DNA of 64,000 bases. Source: Virgibacillus sp. NKC19-16. Its GTDB lineage: Bacteria > Bacillota > Bacilli > Bacillales > Amphibacillaceae. The notes below the pieces were generated by a model. It was given only the letters and a program-made list of their open reading frames with translations. It made no database searches and was not told the origin of the DNA. Below, piece after piece: positions 16,891-25,596 of the stretch (position 1 is its first letter; every line of letters starts with the position of its first letter). The stretch covers positions 3,530,001 to 3,594,000 of the forward strand of contig NZ_CP074373.1 of the NCBI RefSeq assembly GCF_021560035.1, given 5' to 3'. A program made the position numbers and the translations under genes.

Positions 16891-17910
16891 ATGATGGAAC
16901 AGAATATACCTCTAACATCTTCTGAGATTGGTGCCCTCTGGACAGGATATATGCATGATAGTATGTCTACGATTATCTTAAGCTTTATGCTGAAACATAT
17001 TGATGATCCGGAAATAAAACCTGTTGTTCAATATGCATATGATCTTTCCTCCAGTCATCTGGAAACATTAGAGTCCATATTCAAAAATGAAAATTATGCC
17101 ATTCCAAACGGATTTACGGAACAAGATGTAAATATGAATGCTCCATGGCTTTTTACGGACGTATTTTGTTTAACCTATGTGAATCACATGGCAAGGGTGG
17201 GCTTACTAGAATACGGTGGTTTTTTAGCTATTAGTTACAGGGAAGATATACGTGATTATTTTTCGCAGGGTGTAAATGAAGTTACCAATCTCTATAATCA
17301 GTCGCTTGAAATCGCCCTTCGTAAAGGCGTAAATGCAAGACATCCATATATTGAAGTCCCTAAAGAAACAGATAACGTGGACAATAAAAAATATTTAAGT
17401 GGCTTAAATCCATTTAGTGACAAGCGACCACTAAATGCAGTTGAAATCTCTCACCTATATTTAAATATAATGACAAATTCAATAGGAACGAAAATGTGCC
17501 TTACCTTTGCTCAAACTTCTCCCTTAAAAGAGATACAGGATTTTATGCTTCGAGGAAACGAAGTCTCAAATAAACATATTAAAATTTTCACGGATACGCT
17601 AATGGAAAATGATATTCAGACCCCGGACGTGACTGATGTAGCTATAAGTGAATCGACAACACCAACATTTTCGGATAAATTGATGATGTTTCTTATGACC
17701 TTGTTGATGTCCGCAGGCATAGGGAACTATGCGACTGCCGGAGCTGCTAGTCAACGAAGTGATTTGATGATCAATTATCAACGCTTATCGCTTGAGGTTT
17801 CCAAATTGGCAAAAAGCGGGGCCGATATTATGATTAAGCACAACTGGTTAGAACAACCGCCAGGCACGAAAGATCGAAAAAAGTTAGCTAAGAATAAAGA
17901 AAAAAGCTGA
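16891..17910 (+). CDS. DUF3231 family protein, copy 1
   Basis: The 339-residue protein is built from two related helical halves of about 165 residues. Each opens with LTSSEIGALW or LNAVEISHLY and has a long-helix pattern like ferritin-like/CotF four-helix bundles. The C-terminus NWLEQPPGTKDRKKLAKNK is the family tail. DUF3231 proteins are typical of spore-forming Bacillales and are often multi-copy; four are in this window. It is about 75 percent identical by eye to the copy at 39674. GAAAGGAG precedes the ATG, and a sigma-G-like promoter and terminator bracket it as a single-gene unit. Confidence 0.9.
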   Translation: MMEQNIPLTSSEIGALWTGYMHDSMSTIILSFMLKHIDDPEIKPVVQYAYDLSSSHLETLESIFKNENYAIPNGFTEQDVNMNAPWLFTDVFCLTYVNHMARVGLLEYGGFLAISYREDIRDYFSQGVNEVTNLYNQSLEIALRKGVNARHPYIEVPKETDNVDNKKYLSGLNPFSDKRPLNAVEISHLYLNIMTNSIGTKMCLTFAQTSPLKEIQDFMLRGNEVSNKHIKIFTDTLMENDIQTPDVTDVAISESTTPTFSDKLMMFLMTLLMSAGIGNYATAGAASQRSDLMINYQRLSLEVSKLAKSGADIMIKHNWLEQPPGTKDRKKLAKNKEKS

Positions 17911-17928
17911 TCGCAATCGGCTTTTTTC
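17900..17928 (+). terminator. Terminator after DUF3231 copy 1
   Basis: AAAAAGC pairs with GCTTTTT around a short GAT/ATC-paired loop, overlapping the stop codon and followed by T residues. Confidence 0.85.
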
Positions 17929-17934
17929 TTATAA

Positions 17935-18087
17935 TCATTTGTAATAAGATTCATGTTCTGCTCTTTCTTTTGTCACTAACCATTTAAGAAAATTTTTCTC
18001 TTTAGCTGTAAGTGGTCTTCTCAATCCCTCCTCAAATTCCTTAGATAAAGCGTTATATCGGGCCTGGTAGTTTTTCTTTTGATTCAT
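17935..18087 (-). CDS. Small basic protein, 50 residues
   Basis: ATG 18087 behind GGGGGGAC opens a 50-codon frame starting MNQKKNYQARYNALSKEF with RPLTAKEKNFLKWLVTKE in the middle. It is predicted cytoplasmic and helical. The periodic charge and a near-perfect ribosome-binding site argue that it is real. Family not recognised. It is convergent with DUF3231 copy 1 and shares its terminator region. Confidence 0.6.
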   Translation of the reverse strand: MNQKKNYQARYNALSKEFEEGLRRPLTAKEKNFLKWLVTKERAEHESYYK

Positions 18088-18196
18088 ATGTCCCCCCAAT
18101 TCGTGATTAACGTTTAATTCTGACTATGTAAGTATAGATTCCAACTACTCAATCAAAATTTTACCATAATAATCCATTTTGAAAAATGGGACCTTG

Positions 18197-18256
18197 GGAA
18201 GTACATGAGCGATTCTCCTGCTCCCACATGATGCAAAAGAATCATATCCATACTTC
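18197..18256. repeat. REP-like palindromic element, copy 1
   Basis: Two imperfect arms of about 25 bases, starting GGAAGTACATGAGCGATTCT and ending ATCATATCCATACTTCC, face each other across a short loop. The same layout occurs at 44866-44923 and 45481-45543. The core resembles the GGGGACGGTTCT hairpins seen as dispersed repeats in many Firmicutes. Confidence 0.65.
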
Positions 18257-18315
18257 CTAAAAATAGGCAATTATACTTTGTTATAACCTGGGGATTATTA
18301 AGATGAGGTGATTAT

Positions 18316-19320
18316 ATGGATGAAGAAGATTTAAAACTTACGTCTTCTGAAATCGGGACATTGCGGATGGAGTATGTGAATGGAACGTCAACTGATATTG
18401 TAAACAAGTATATGTTATCCATTGTAGAGGACGAAGAGATAAGAGCCCTTTTCGAGGATGCTATACAGACATATGATAAACAAAAGAATCAAATCACAAC
18501 ATTTCTTGAGAATGAAGGGTTCCCGGTTCCAATCGGGTTTACGGAATCAGACCTTAATAAGGGTGCAAAAAGGTTATTCACGGACATATTCTGCCTGCAC
18601 TATTTGCATATAATAACCTCCCACGGGTTATTAGGGCATACCACATCGTTCGGTGCTGCTTTACGAAAGGATTTAAGAGACTTTTATGATTCCTGTGATA
18701 ATGATGGGAAGAGAATGTACCATCAAACAATTGAATTATTGCTTGAAAAGGGACATTACCAAAGGGACCCATACTTTTATCCAGAGGGACATCCTGAATT
18801 TATTTCGGGCTCACAGTTTTTAGATGGATTTTTTGGAGATCAACGCCCAATAGCAGCCACCGAAATCATTAGTCTTTCGTTTAATATCAAAAAGAAAGTA
18901 CTGGAGAAGTCTCTTTCCATTGGGTTTAGCCAAGTGACACAATCAAAAGAGGTACGGAAATTTTTGAAATCCGCACAGAATACCGCAGACAAGCAAATTC
19001 AATCATTGTCTCAAATACTTAAAAAAGATAACTTACCTGTTCCTATGTCTTGGGAATCTGAAGTCACAACATCCCGGAATTCCCCTTTTTCAGATAAGTT
19101 AATGTTATTTCACATTGGTTTTTTATTGCAGACCGCACAGGCTTATCACGGATCAGGACTTGCATCATCTATGCGAAAAGACCTCGTAATGACTTATGAA
19201 AAAATCATATTAAAAAACATGACGGTTACAAAAGAATGGTTCAATTTAATGACAACGAATAAATGGCTTGAACAACCACCACTTGCCCCGAATAGGAAAG
19301 AAATTGCGAAAGACAAATAG
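18316..19320 (+). CDS. DUF3231 family protein, copy 2
   Basis: This 334-residue protein has the same two-half layout: LTSSEIGTLRMEYVNGTS at the start, TDIFCLHYLH near 93, RPIAATEIISLSF at the start of half two and FSDKLMLFHIGFLL near 253. The tail NKWLEQPPLAPNRKEIAKDK is the family's. It is more divergent from copies 1 and 4 than they are from each other. GATGAGGTGATT precedes the ATG. The gene has its own terminator. A spore-related role is inferred from the family. Confidence 0.88.
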   Translation: MDEEDLKLTSSEIGTLRMEYVNGTSTDIVNKYMLSIVEDEEIRALFEDAIQTYDKQKNQITTFLENEGFPVPIGFTESDLNKGAKRLFTDIFCLHYLHIITSHGLLGHTTSFGAALRKDLRDFYDSCDNDGKRMYHQTIELLLEKGHYQRDPYFYPEGHPEFISGSQFLDGFFGDQRPIAATEIISLSFNIKKKVLEKSLSIGFSQVTQSKEVRKFLKSAQNTADKQIQSLSQILKKDNLPVPMSWESEVTTSRNSPFSDKLMLFHIGFLLQTAQAYHGSGLASSMRKDLVMTYEKIILKNMTVTKEWFNLMTTNKWLEQPPLAPNRKEIAKDK

Positions 19321-19326
19321 CTAGTG

Positions 19327-19356
19327 AACATCTTCTATTTATAGGAGATGTTTTTA
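19327..19356 (+). terminator. Terminator after DUF3231 copy 2
   Basis: AACATCT pairs with AGATGTT (19346-19352) and a TTTTT run follows, seven bases after the stop codon. Confidence 0.8.
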
Positions 19357-19549
19357 ATTGCTACCCTTCAACCTACTATAATAAAGAACCTTTATCAGAG
19401 TAAACAACTTTTTCATCAGAAGCCTGTATACAAGCTTCGACGTAGTGGGACAATAACGCTTACAAGTGATACTTACTGACCCGACCAATGAGCTTGGGTA
19501 TTATAGCCGAGTGATTCTATCCGGACATTCATAAAAGGTGGTGCCATCA

Positions 19550-20320
19550 ATGCAACCTACTAAATCTACAGAAGATTACCGCAGCATCATCGCCTCCGTC
19601 AGTCCGTCCATGATCAACAATATCGACATAAGGAAACCCGCAGTGATCGCGTGGTGGTCTGCCTCCTTTCCCGGTTTCGGACATTTGATCCTGGGCAATT
19701 ATTTCATCGGATTTATTCTTCTGATTCATGAAGCTGTGATTAATGCACTTAGCGGTTTAAATGCAGCCATCTATTATTCGTTTGTCGGTGAATTCGAACA
19801 AGCGATGCTATCGATCGATACAACCTGGCTGTTAGCATACGTCCCCCCTTATATCTTTGCAATCTGGAACAGCTATCAACGGGCTAAACAGCTGAATGAA
19901 GATTATCTGATTGCCCGCCAAAAAGGTTTTGAAATATATTCCAACAACGTGCCATTATTTGGTTTTAACAGAATGGAAGAGAAAAAACCATATGTCGCCG
20001 TTTTTTGGTCGCTATTGGCTCCGGGACTTGGCCATATCTATATAAACAGGATTCTTGTCTATCTAGTGGTTCCTTTACTCGTTCTTATCATGTATAATTC
20101 TGAGCTGCTTCCAGCCGTCCATTATACGATGACCTTAGACTTTGAATCAGCCCGAAACGTAGCGAATCCTCAATGGTTATTGAACCTCCCTTCGATTTAT
20201 GGATTTATGGCTTATGATGCATATGTAAAAACGGTAGAGTACAACAAATTATACAAACAGTATCAACAGCGCTACTTGGAAAAAACATATCAACACCATC
20301 ATTTTCAAATGCCAATTTAA
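19550..20320 (+). CDS. Module protein A, second copy (two-unit membrane protein)
   Basis: I chose ATG 19550 because AAAGGTGG lies eight bases upstream; GTG codons at 19538 and 19541 overlap that site. The 256-residue protein repeats the A layout: AWWSASFPGFGHLILGNYF near 35, then VFWSLLAPGLGHIYINRIL near 149, each unit closing with a Tyr-rich FAIWNSYQ or FMAYDAYVKTVEYNK stretch. It is followed after 19 bases by a B protein and then by the FMN enzyme C, so A, B and C form an operon. The function is unknown. Confidence 0.78.
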   Translation: MQPTKSTEDYRSIIASVSPSMINNIDIRKPAVIAWWSASFPGFGHLILGNYFIGFILLIHEAVINALSGLNAAIYYSFVGEFEQAMLSIDTTWLLAYVPPYIFAIWNSYQRAKQLNEDYLIARQKGFEIYSNNVPLFGFNRMEEKKPYVAVFWSLLAPGLGHIYINRILVYLVVPLLVLIMYNSELLPAVHYTMTLDFESARNVANPQWLLNLPSIYGFMAYDAYVKTVEYNKLYKQYQQRYLEKTYQHHHFQMPI

Positions 20321-20339
20321 TGGAAAGGGAGGGAACACC

Positions 20340-20822
20340 ATGTATGTCGTTGCTTCTTTTAAGCTAAACAAAAATTTGGAGAGGGTCATCGCAGAATTGG
20401 AATATCTCGACATCAGCAGAAAAAATATCCTCGCTCTCCCATTGGCGAAAACAGTGGAACAAGAAACACAAACAAGTTACCATCAGAGGTCATTTGAAAT
20501 TATGCCCATACTGGGGACGATCATCATGCTATTCGGTACGATTTACGGATTTGTTTTACAATGGGGACCTATTCTTTGGGGGCTCATCGGATTAGGCATA
20601 GGAGTGCTCATCGGCGGTGTGATCGATCTGCTCAGAATCAAAAGAACGAGAAAAAAAGGAATACATAAACAAAATGATACATTAACGGAAGTGTTTCTCC
20701 TGGTTCATTGTTCGAATAAAGACCAGGCTCATCAAGTAAAAGGAGTCATTTGGAAATGGTCTCCAGCCGGGGTCGCAACCTATAAAAATCAAACGGAGGG
20801 CAGTAGCAATGATCACGATTGA
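20340..20822 (+). CDS. Module protein B, second copy
   Basis: The 160-residue protein parallels the product at 13968-14435: N-terminal strand-helix (MYVVASFKLNKNLERVIAEL), a Gly-rich membrane hairpin near 58-100 (LQWGPILWGLIGLGIGVLIG) and a C-terminal strand-helix-strand (EVFLLVHCSNKDQAHQVKGV). AAAGGGAGG precedes its ATG. The end overlaps the start of the FMN enzyme by 14 bases, so translation is probably coupled. The soluble ends could form one ferredoxin-like domain on one face of the membrane; that is inference. Confidence 0.8.
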   Translation: MYVVASFKLNKNLERVIAELEYLDISRKNILALPLAKTVEQETQTSYHQRSFEIMPILGTIIMLFGTIYGFVLQWGPILWGLIGLGIGVLIGGVIDLLRIKRTRKKGIHKQNDTLTEVFLLVHCSNKDQAHQVKGVIWKWSPAGVATYKNQTEGSSNDHD

Positions 20823-22227
20823 TTGGATTCTATTTCTCATGAATGCGCTAGTCGTAGTGAGCTTATCCCTTATCCTCAGTGTCTTATATATTGTCATTTT
20901 TGCCAGACCTCTCATCAAATGGATATTCGGTCGACTGATGAAACGATTCATGTCTAAAAAATATGAAGAAAACCTGTGGGAGTTGATCTCCGGCATGACA
21001 CGGGTGAGTCCAAATACCATTATGGAAAACAGTCTGCGGTCCACTTCAGGAACAATTATCAACCGCCCCTTTGGCAGTCCTCGTAATTTCCATCACTTTG
21101 ACGGGCTTGTTTTTTCACCTGCTCAGCTATCAAAGCCACCCGCAAGCGCTAGTGAACCTATAAATATGAAGACTACGATTGGCCCTAATGCAAAGCAACC
21201 GCTCGTCATTGATATCCCGCTGATGGCTGGCGGGATGGCGTATGGAATTGCACTCAGCGGAAAGGTAAAAAGAGCAATTGCAAAGGCCACGGCCGCGACA
21301 GGAACCGCTACCAATTCGGGAGAAGGCGCATACTTTCCGGAAGAAAGAGAGCTAGCGGAACATTTCATCTTGCAGTACGCACCCGGGAACTGGTCGAAGT
21401 CCCCGGAAATTCTCAGCCAAGCCGATGCGATTGAAATTCATGCCGGCCAAGGGGCTTCAGCTGCTTCTACATCCAGCATTCCCCCTAAAGACTTGCCCGG
21501 CGACATACAGGAAATATTTCATCTATCCCCCGGGGAAACGCTAGAGATCCCCCCGTTTGAAGAGCTCAAGGAACCGGATGGCCTAAAAAATATGGTGGAT
21601 AGGCTTCGAGCGGAGACGAATGGAGTTCCCATTGGTGTAAAAATGGTAGCAGGCGGTGAATTGGAAGCGGATTTAAAAATTGCGATAGTTGCTGGAGTCG
21701 ATTTTATCGCTATAGACGGCGGTCAAGCCGGCACGAAAGGGGACGCACCGATTTTCGAAGACGATTTTGGCCTACCAACGATATACGCCCTCGCCCGTGC
21801 TGCAAAATATTTACGAGAGAAAGGCGTCAAAAGTAAAATCAGCCTGCTTGTTGGCGGAGGCTTGAATACACCTGGGGAATGTTTAAAAGCCATAGCATTA
21901 GGTGCAGATGCCGTCTTTATGGGAACCGCATTGATCTGGGCGATGTCCCATGATCAAGTCACCAAATCATTGCCCTGGGATGCTCCTACATCACTTGTTT
22001 TCTATGGAAAAGAGAGGGCGAAAAAGTTTGATGAAGAAAAAGCCAGTTACTATCTAGAAAACTTTATAAAATCATGCAATCAAGAAATGGAAGCGGCGAT
22101 TCACGCGTTGGGTAAACACTCTATCCAAGAAGTGAACTCTCAAGATCTAGTCGCGCTCGATGAGTTAACTAGCAAGATCACAAACGTGCCACTTGGGTAT
22201 GAGAGGAATGAGGATGACATATCGTAA
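20809..22227 (+). CDS. Module protein C: membrane-anchored FMN-binding glutamate synthase-like enzyme
   Basis: The 472-residue protein has a membrane anchor (residues 5-28) and then the FMN-binding TIM-barrel domain of glutamate synthase: IPLMAGGMAYGIALSG near 137, IEIHAGQGASAA near 209, IAIDGGQAGTKGDAP near 300 and LLVGGGLNTPGECLKAIALG near 347. It lacks the glutaminase domain and the cysteine motif that binds the [3Fe-4S] cluster in true glutamate synthases, so normal glutamate synthesis is unlikely. It resembles the YerD type. An FMN-dependent oxidoreductase at the membrane, served by A and B, is inference. A 21-bp array follows the stop codon. Confidence 0.88.
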   Translation: MITIDWILFLMNALVVVSLSLILSVLYIVIFARPLIKWIFGRLMKRFMSKKYEENLWELISGMTRVSPNTIMENSLRSTSGTIINRPFGSPRNFHHFDGLVFSPAQLSKPPASASEPINMKTTIGPNAKQPLVIDIPLMAGGMAYGIALSGKVKRAIAKATAATGTATNSGEGAYFPEERELAEHFILQYAPGNWSKSPEILSQADAIEIHAGQGASAASTSSIPPKDLPGDIQEIFHLSPGETLEIPPFEELKEPDGLKNMVDRLRAETNGVPIGVKMVAGGELEADLKIAIVAGVDFIAIDGGQAGTKGDAPIFEDDFGLPTIYALARAAKYLREKGVKSKISLLVGGGLNTPGECLKAIALGADAVFMGTALIWAMSHDQVTKSLPWDAPTSLVFYGKERAKKFDEEKASYYLENFIKSCNQEMEAAIHALGKHSIQEVNSQDLVALDELTSKITNVPLGYERNEDDIS

Positions 22228-22273
22228 GCCTTCTCGTGGGGGCATTGATGTGTATACCCTGGCGAGGTGCTGT

Positions 22274-22440
22274 CTCCCGGTTTGGGGTTGCTCTCTCCCG
22301 ATTTCCCGTCTGTGCCTCCCGTTTCTGCTGTATCCTCTCCCGGTTTGAAGTGGCTCTCTCCCGATTTCCTGTCTGTGTCTCCCGTTTCTTTTGTATCCTC
22401 TCCCGTTTGAAGTGGCTCTCTCCCGTCTTGGCGTCTGATA
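22274..22440 (+). repeat. 21-bp periodic array D (CTCCCG family, 8 units, 63-bp super-repeat)
   Basis: CTCCCG occurs at 22274, 22295, 22316, 22337, 22358, 22379 and 22400, exactly 21 apart, and once more at 22420. Units 1, 4 and 7 read CTCCCGGTTTG-like; units 2 and 5 CTCCCGATTTCC; units 3 and 6 CTCCCGTTTCT. So the higher-order unit is 63 bp. It begins 46 nt after the stop codon of the FMN enzyme gene. Confidence 0.92.
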
Positions 22441-22500
22441 TCATGGGACCGATTATCCTGCTTTCTTATGGAACAAAACCGTCCACATATTCCCTTCAAT

Positions 22501-22550
22501 TTGACAATAATTATTCTATTTTTGACAATTATTATTGTCAAATTGATTAT
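22501..22550 (+). promoter_or_regulatory. Promoter and palindromic operator of the XRE/DUF3169 operon
   Basis: A perfect 20-bp palindrome, TTGACAAT-TATT-ATTGTCAA (22522-22541), contains a consensus -35 TTGACA. It is followed after 17 bases by GATTAT (22545-22550) as a plausible -10. A further half-site TTGACAAT lies at 22501-22508. This is the expected design of an operator for autorepression by the HTH protein encoded just downstream. Confidence 0.7.
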
Positions 22551-22600
22551 TATCATATATGCTACCATTATTAGATTGAAAGAATTGCAGGTGATGGTCT

Positions 22601-22804
22601 TTGAAAAGTCGCTTAAAGGAGCTTCGGGCACGTGATGGCTATAACCAAACACAGCTAGCGAAACACGCAAGGATATCCAGACAAACAATAAGTTTAATCG
22701 AACGTGGGGAGTATATGCCCTCCCTATTAATTGCCGTGCGTATTGCACATATTTTTAATGAGCCTGTTGAAAATGTATTTAGCTTTGAGGAGGAGGAGTT
22801 ATAA
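22601..22804 (+). CDS. XRE-family helix-turn-helix regulator
   Basis: The 67-residue protein is a single HTH domain of the XRE/Cro type, with NQTQLAKHARISRQTISLIE (residues 15-34) as the helix-turn-helix and a conserved YMPSLLIAVRIAHIF. It starts at TTG 22601 behind AGGTGATGG. Its stop is directly followed by the ATG of a DUF3169 gene, the usual partner of such small regulators in Bacillales. The palindrome at 22522-22541 is its likely operator. Confidence 0.92.
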   Translation: MKSRLKELRARDGYNQTQLAKHARISRQTISLIERGEYMPSLLIAVRIAHIFNEPVENVFSFEEEEL

Positions 22805-23474
22805 ATGAAATCAATATTACGTCAACTTTTTAGCGCATGTGTTGGATTTTTTACTGTGTATGGATTGATGAGTTTTTCATCTCCATTATGCAGGAGAGAT
22901 AGCTGTCATCAGCCTAATTGCAATCTCAATTATCCTAATAGCAATGAGTATTTTTCGGTATCAACAGATTAAATCACTAAACAAGCAAAATTTTAGCGGT
23001 GAGGAAGAAGATGGCGTTGAGAATAGAAAGTATAAGATGTTTTCCGATTATGCTTTATGTACCCATGTCAGTTTCGTTTTTTCCATTCTTGCGCTTAGTT
23101 TAAGTCTTATTGTCACTCAAAATGTGATAATGATTATTGTATCAGTCATCGTACTCATCATTACTTTTTTCTTAGGGAATTACATGTCGCATTTTGCGCA
23201 ACTCGTATATCCAGAGCGTACAGTTACACCAAGTACTTCTAAACCGGATGCTGAATCGGTACTTGATGTTGCAGATGATGGTGAAAAATATGTCATTTTG
23301 GATGGATTATTTAAATCACAAAGCTTATTAAACTTTTCCCTTTTCTTTGCTATTGCATTCTCTGTAACCTACTCCATTACTACAAACGATTCAGAGATTT
23401 TTTCGATTATCCTTATGGCAATTGTATTGCTAGTCGTTAATGTAAAATATCAGCTAGTGGTGCGGAATAAATAG
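22805..23474 (+). pseudogene. DUF3169-type membrane protein with a frameshift near codon 29
   Basis: ATG 22805 directly follows the regulator's stop, with GGAGGAGGAG upstream. The first frame gives a membrane-like start (MKSILRQLFSACVGFFTVYG) but loses sense near 22890. A shift of one base joins it to GEIAVISLIAISIILI and the long frame open to 23474 (longest single frame 22944-23474). The joined protein has about 220 residues and five or six membrane segments with a charged middle, as in DUF3169 proteins paired with XRE regulators. Real inactivation or one sequence error are both possible. Function unknown. Confidence 0.7.
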
Positions 23475-23476
23475 AA

Positions 23477-23507
23477 AGGAAGCACAGGGACGTTCTCCAC
23501 GCTTCCT
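23477..23507 (+). terminator. Hairpin terminator of REP-like sequence
   Basis: AGGAAGC (23477-23483) pairs with GCTTCCT (23501-23507), followed by CTTTTAA. The loop holds CAGGGACGTTCTCC, a relative of the GGGGACGGTTCT core found in the REP-like elements of this window. Confidence 0.75.
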
Positions 23508-23510
23508 CTT

Positions 23511-24365
23511 TTAACTTCGAATCTCTTTCCGAAATGCATAAGAAAAGAGTAAGGAGATGAAAATAGCTCCGCCGATGATATTACCGATACTTGCAGGGAT
23601 CAGATTAAACCATAAATATTCATACCATGCATAGTTATCGGATGTGAAGAGACCGAGGCTGAAATAGCCCATATTTGCTGCGCTGTGCTGAAAGTTACCT
23701 GCCACAAAAAGGATGACAGGTAAGGCTGTTCCCAATATTTTGCCGACCATATCTCTGGCTGCTGTTGTTAGAAAAGCAGCCATGCCGATGAGCCAATTAG
23801 CGATGATACCCGATAAAACTACTTGAAACCAGCCGATCCAGCCATTCTCGGCAAATTTCATTTTATTTCCCAGAAGTGTTTCAAGCTCTTTGGTGAACTC
23901 AGGTGTCATAGAATTTGAACCGATTATTAATAAAGCAACAAACAGTGCACCTACAATGTTGCCGATATAGGTTGCAGACCAGAATTTGACGTATTTGTGT
24001 TTCTTCCAATAGGACTTTTGTAAATAATAGGTTGGCAAAAGCACATTCACTTCGGTAAACAAAACTGCTCCTGATATAAATACCATAAGATAACCTGTTG
24101 TAAAACCAATTCCCTCCAACAGATAAGTCAGTCCTTTAGCATCAATGCCAATGGCAAGCAACACGGAAAAAACAGCCCCAAAGGTCATGAATGATCCGGC
24201 TGTTAAAGATAGAGTGAACTGGGATGGCATATTTTTGTCAAGGTGTTCTTTCCCTTTCTCACCGAACGACTCCATAACCTGTGACGGAAGAAAATACTGT
24301 CTTTTAGGTTCCTTTGGGGTACTATTGGATTGGTTGGAAAATTCCCGGGTTTTATTATCTGCCAT
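23511..24365 (-). CDS. Formate/nitrite transporter (FNT) family channel
   Basis: The 284-residue protein has a hydrophilic N-terminus of about 45 residues and six hydrophobic segments with internal symmetry. FNT features include FISGAVLFTEVN near 95, GIIANWLIGMAAFLT near 184, VAGNFQHSAANMGYF near 216 and a NLIPASIGNIIGG final half-helix. It should form a pentameric channel for formate, nitrite or a related small anion; FNT proteins in this group often have an extended N-terminus. The 3' end of a second, otherwise lost FNT gene is found at 41870-41960. Confidence 0.93.
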   Translation of the reverse strand: MADNKTREFSNQSNSTPKEPKRQYFLPSQVMESFGEKGKEHLDKNMPSQFTLSLTAGSFMTFGAVFSVLLAIGIDAKGLTYLLEGIGFTTGYLMVFISGAVLFTEVNVLLPTYYLQKSYWKKHKYVKFWSATYIGNIVGALFVALLIIGSNSMTPEFTKELETLLGNKMKFAENGWIGWFQVVLSGIIANWLIGMAAFLTTAARDMVGKILGTALPVILFVAGNFQHSAANMGYFSLGLFTSDNYAWYEYLWFNLIPASIGNIIGGAIFISLLFSYAFRKEIRS

Positions 24366-24562
24366 CAGATCCCTCCTATTTGTTTACGCTAGTATTGACG
24401 ATAAAGTAATATCGTTTTTAATTCATACTTCGCGCGCTATTATAGTATATTTATTTTTCACATTCCAATGAAAACAATGGCAGGAAAGTATTTAACCCTA
24501 CATATTTTACATTTCATTACAAAGAATAACCAGCAAGAAGTTTATAAAATGGAGGTTTTTAC

Positions 24563-25576
24563 TTGGAACAGGAAAAACAAATAAGGCTGACATCAGCAGA
24601 ATTATCACAGCTTGTTTCTCAATATATGGAAGATAGTGCAAGTGTATGTGCGCTAAGCTATTTCCTGGAGCATGTCGAGGATACGGAAATAAAACCTATC
24701 ATTGAACATGCTTTGAAATTATCCCAGGTACATGTACAAAAAGTAGATGGCATTTACAGAGGAAAAGCATAAAGTCCCTCATGGCTTTAAGTGGAGGATG
24801 ATGTCAATTTAACTGCGCCGAGATTATATGCTGATAGCTTTGCATTATCGTTTATACAGCAAATGGCCGGGATAGGACTTACAGCATATGCAGCTAGCTT
24901 GTCCTTTGCTGTAAGAACAGAGGTTACCGCACACTATAAAGAATGTCTATCAGAGACGATGGAATTGTACGAGATGTCAAAGGATTTATTATTATCAAAG
25001 GGGTTATATCTCAGACCACCATCTCTGCCCACTCTCGATGAAGTTGACTTTGTCAAAAAACAAGGCTTTATTTGGGACATTTTAGGTAAGAAAAGACCTT
25101 TAATCGGTACGGAAGTGGCTGTGCTTTTTGATAACATCCAAAGAAATGCTTTCGGGACAGCTGTTTTAACTGGTTTTAGTCAAGTTGCCCAATCAAAGGA
25201 AGTTACAAAATTCATTCTAAGATGTATAGAAGTCGGTAAAAAGCATATTACATTATTTAGTGATAAATTAAAGGAAAGCGATCTGCCCGTACCTATGACA
25301 TGGGATACAGATGTAACAACTAGTACAACATATACATTTTCAGATAAATTAATGATGTATTATACAAGTTCTTTGATCACGTTAAGTGTTGGCTATTATG
25401 GTACAGGTATTGCTCAAAGCCCGAGAATGGATTTGGGTGCCATGTATAACAGATTATCCCTTGAGATACAGAAGCTTTCAGAGGACGGGGCTAATATCAT
25501 GATTGAAAATAAATGGTTAGAAAAGCCTCCTATGGCGACCAATCGTAAAGATTTAGCAAAAGGCCAATGGGATTAA
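24563..25576 (+). pseudogene. DUF3231 family protein, copy 3, with two compensating indels
   Basis: Two pieces, 24563-24772 and 24791-25576, lie in the same frame and match the start and remainder of DUF3231 proteins (LTSAELSQLVSQYMED; RPLIGTEVAVLFDN; NKWLEKPPMATNRKDLAKG). Between about 24758 and 24794 the homologous reading (EKHKVPHGFK) is one frame off. One base appears gained at AGAGG 24758-24762 and one lost at AAGTGG 24789-24794, leaving TAA 24770-24772 in frame. The end overlaps the next gene's open frame. It starts at TTG 24563 after GGAGG. Compensating indels 30 bases apart suggest sequence error or recent decay. Confidence 0.8.
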
Positions 25577-25596
25577 GGTGGTTCAGGCGAAATTAT

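Noticed and set aside
22274-22440. CRISPR array
   Set aside because: The 21-bp units are contiguous and degenerate, with no unique spacers of constant length and no cas genes nearby.
22178-22444. Heptad-repeat protein rich in NRERA units on the minus strand
   Set aside because: A period of 21 bases without stops automatically opens a frame. There is no ribosome-binding site, and arrays A and F give different, unrelated peptides or stops.
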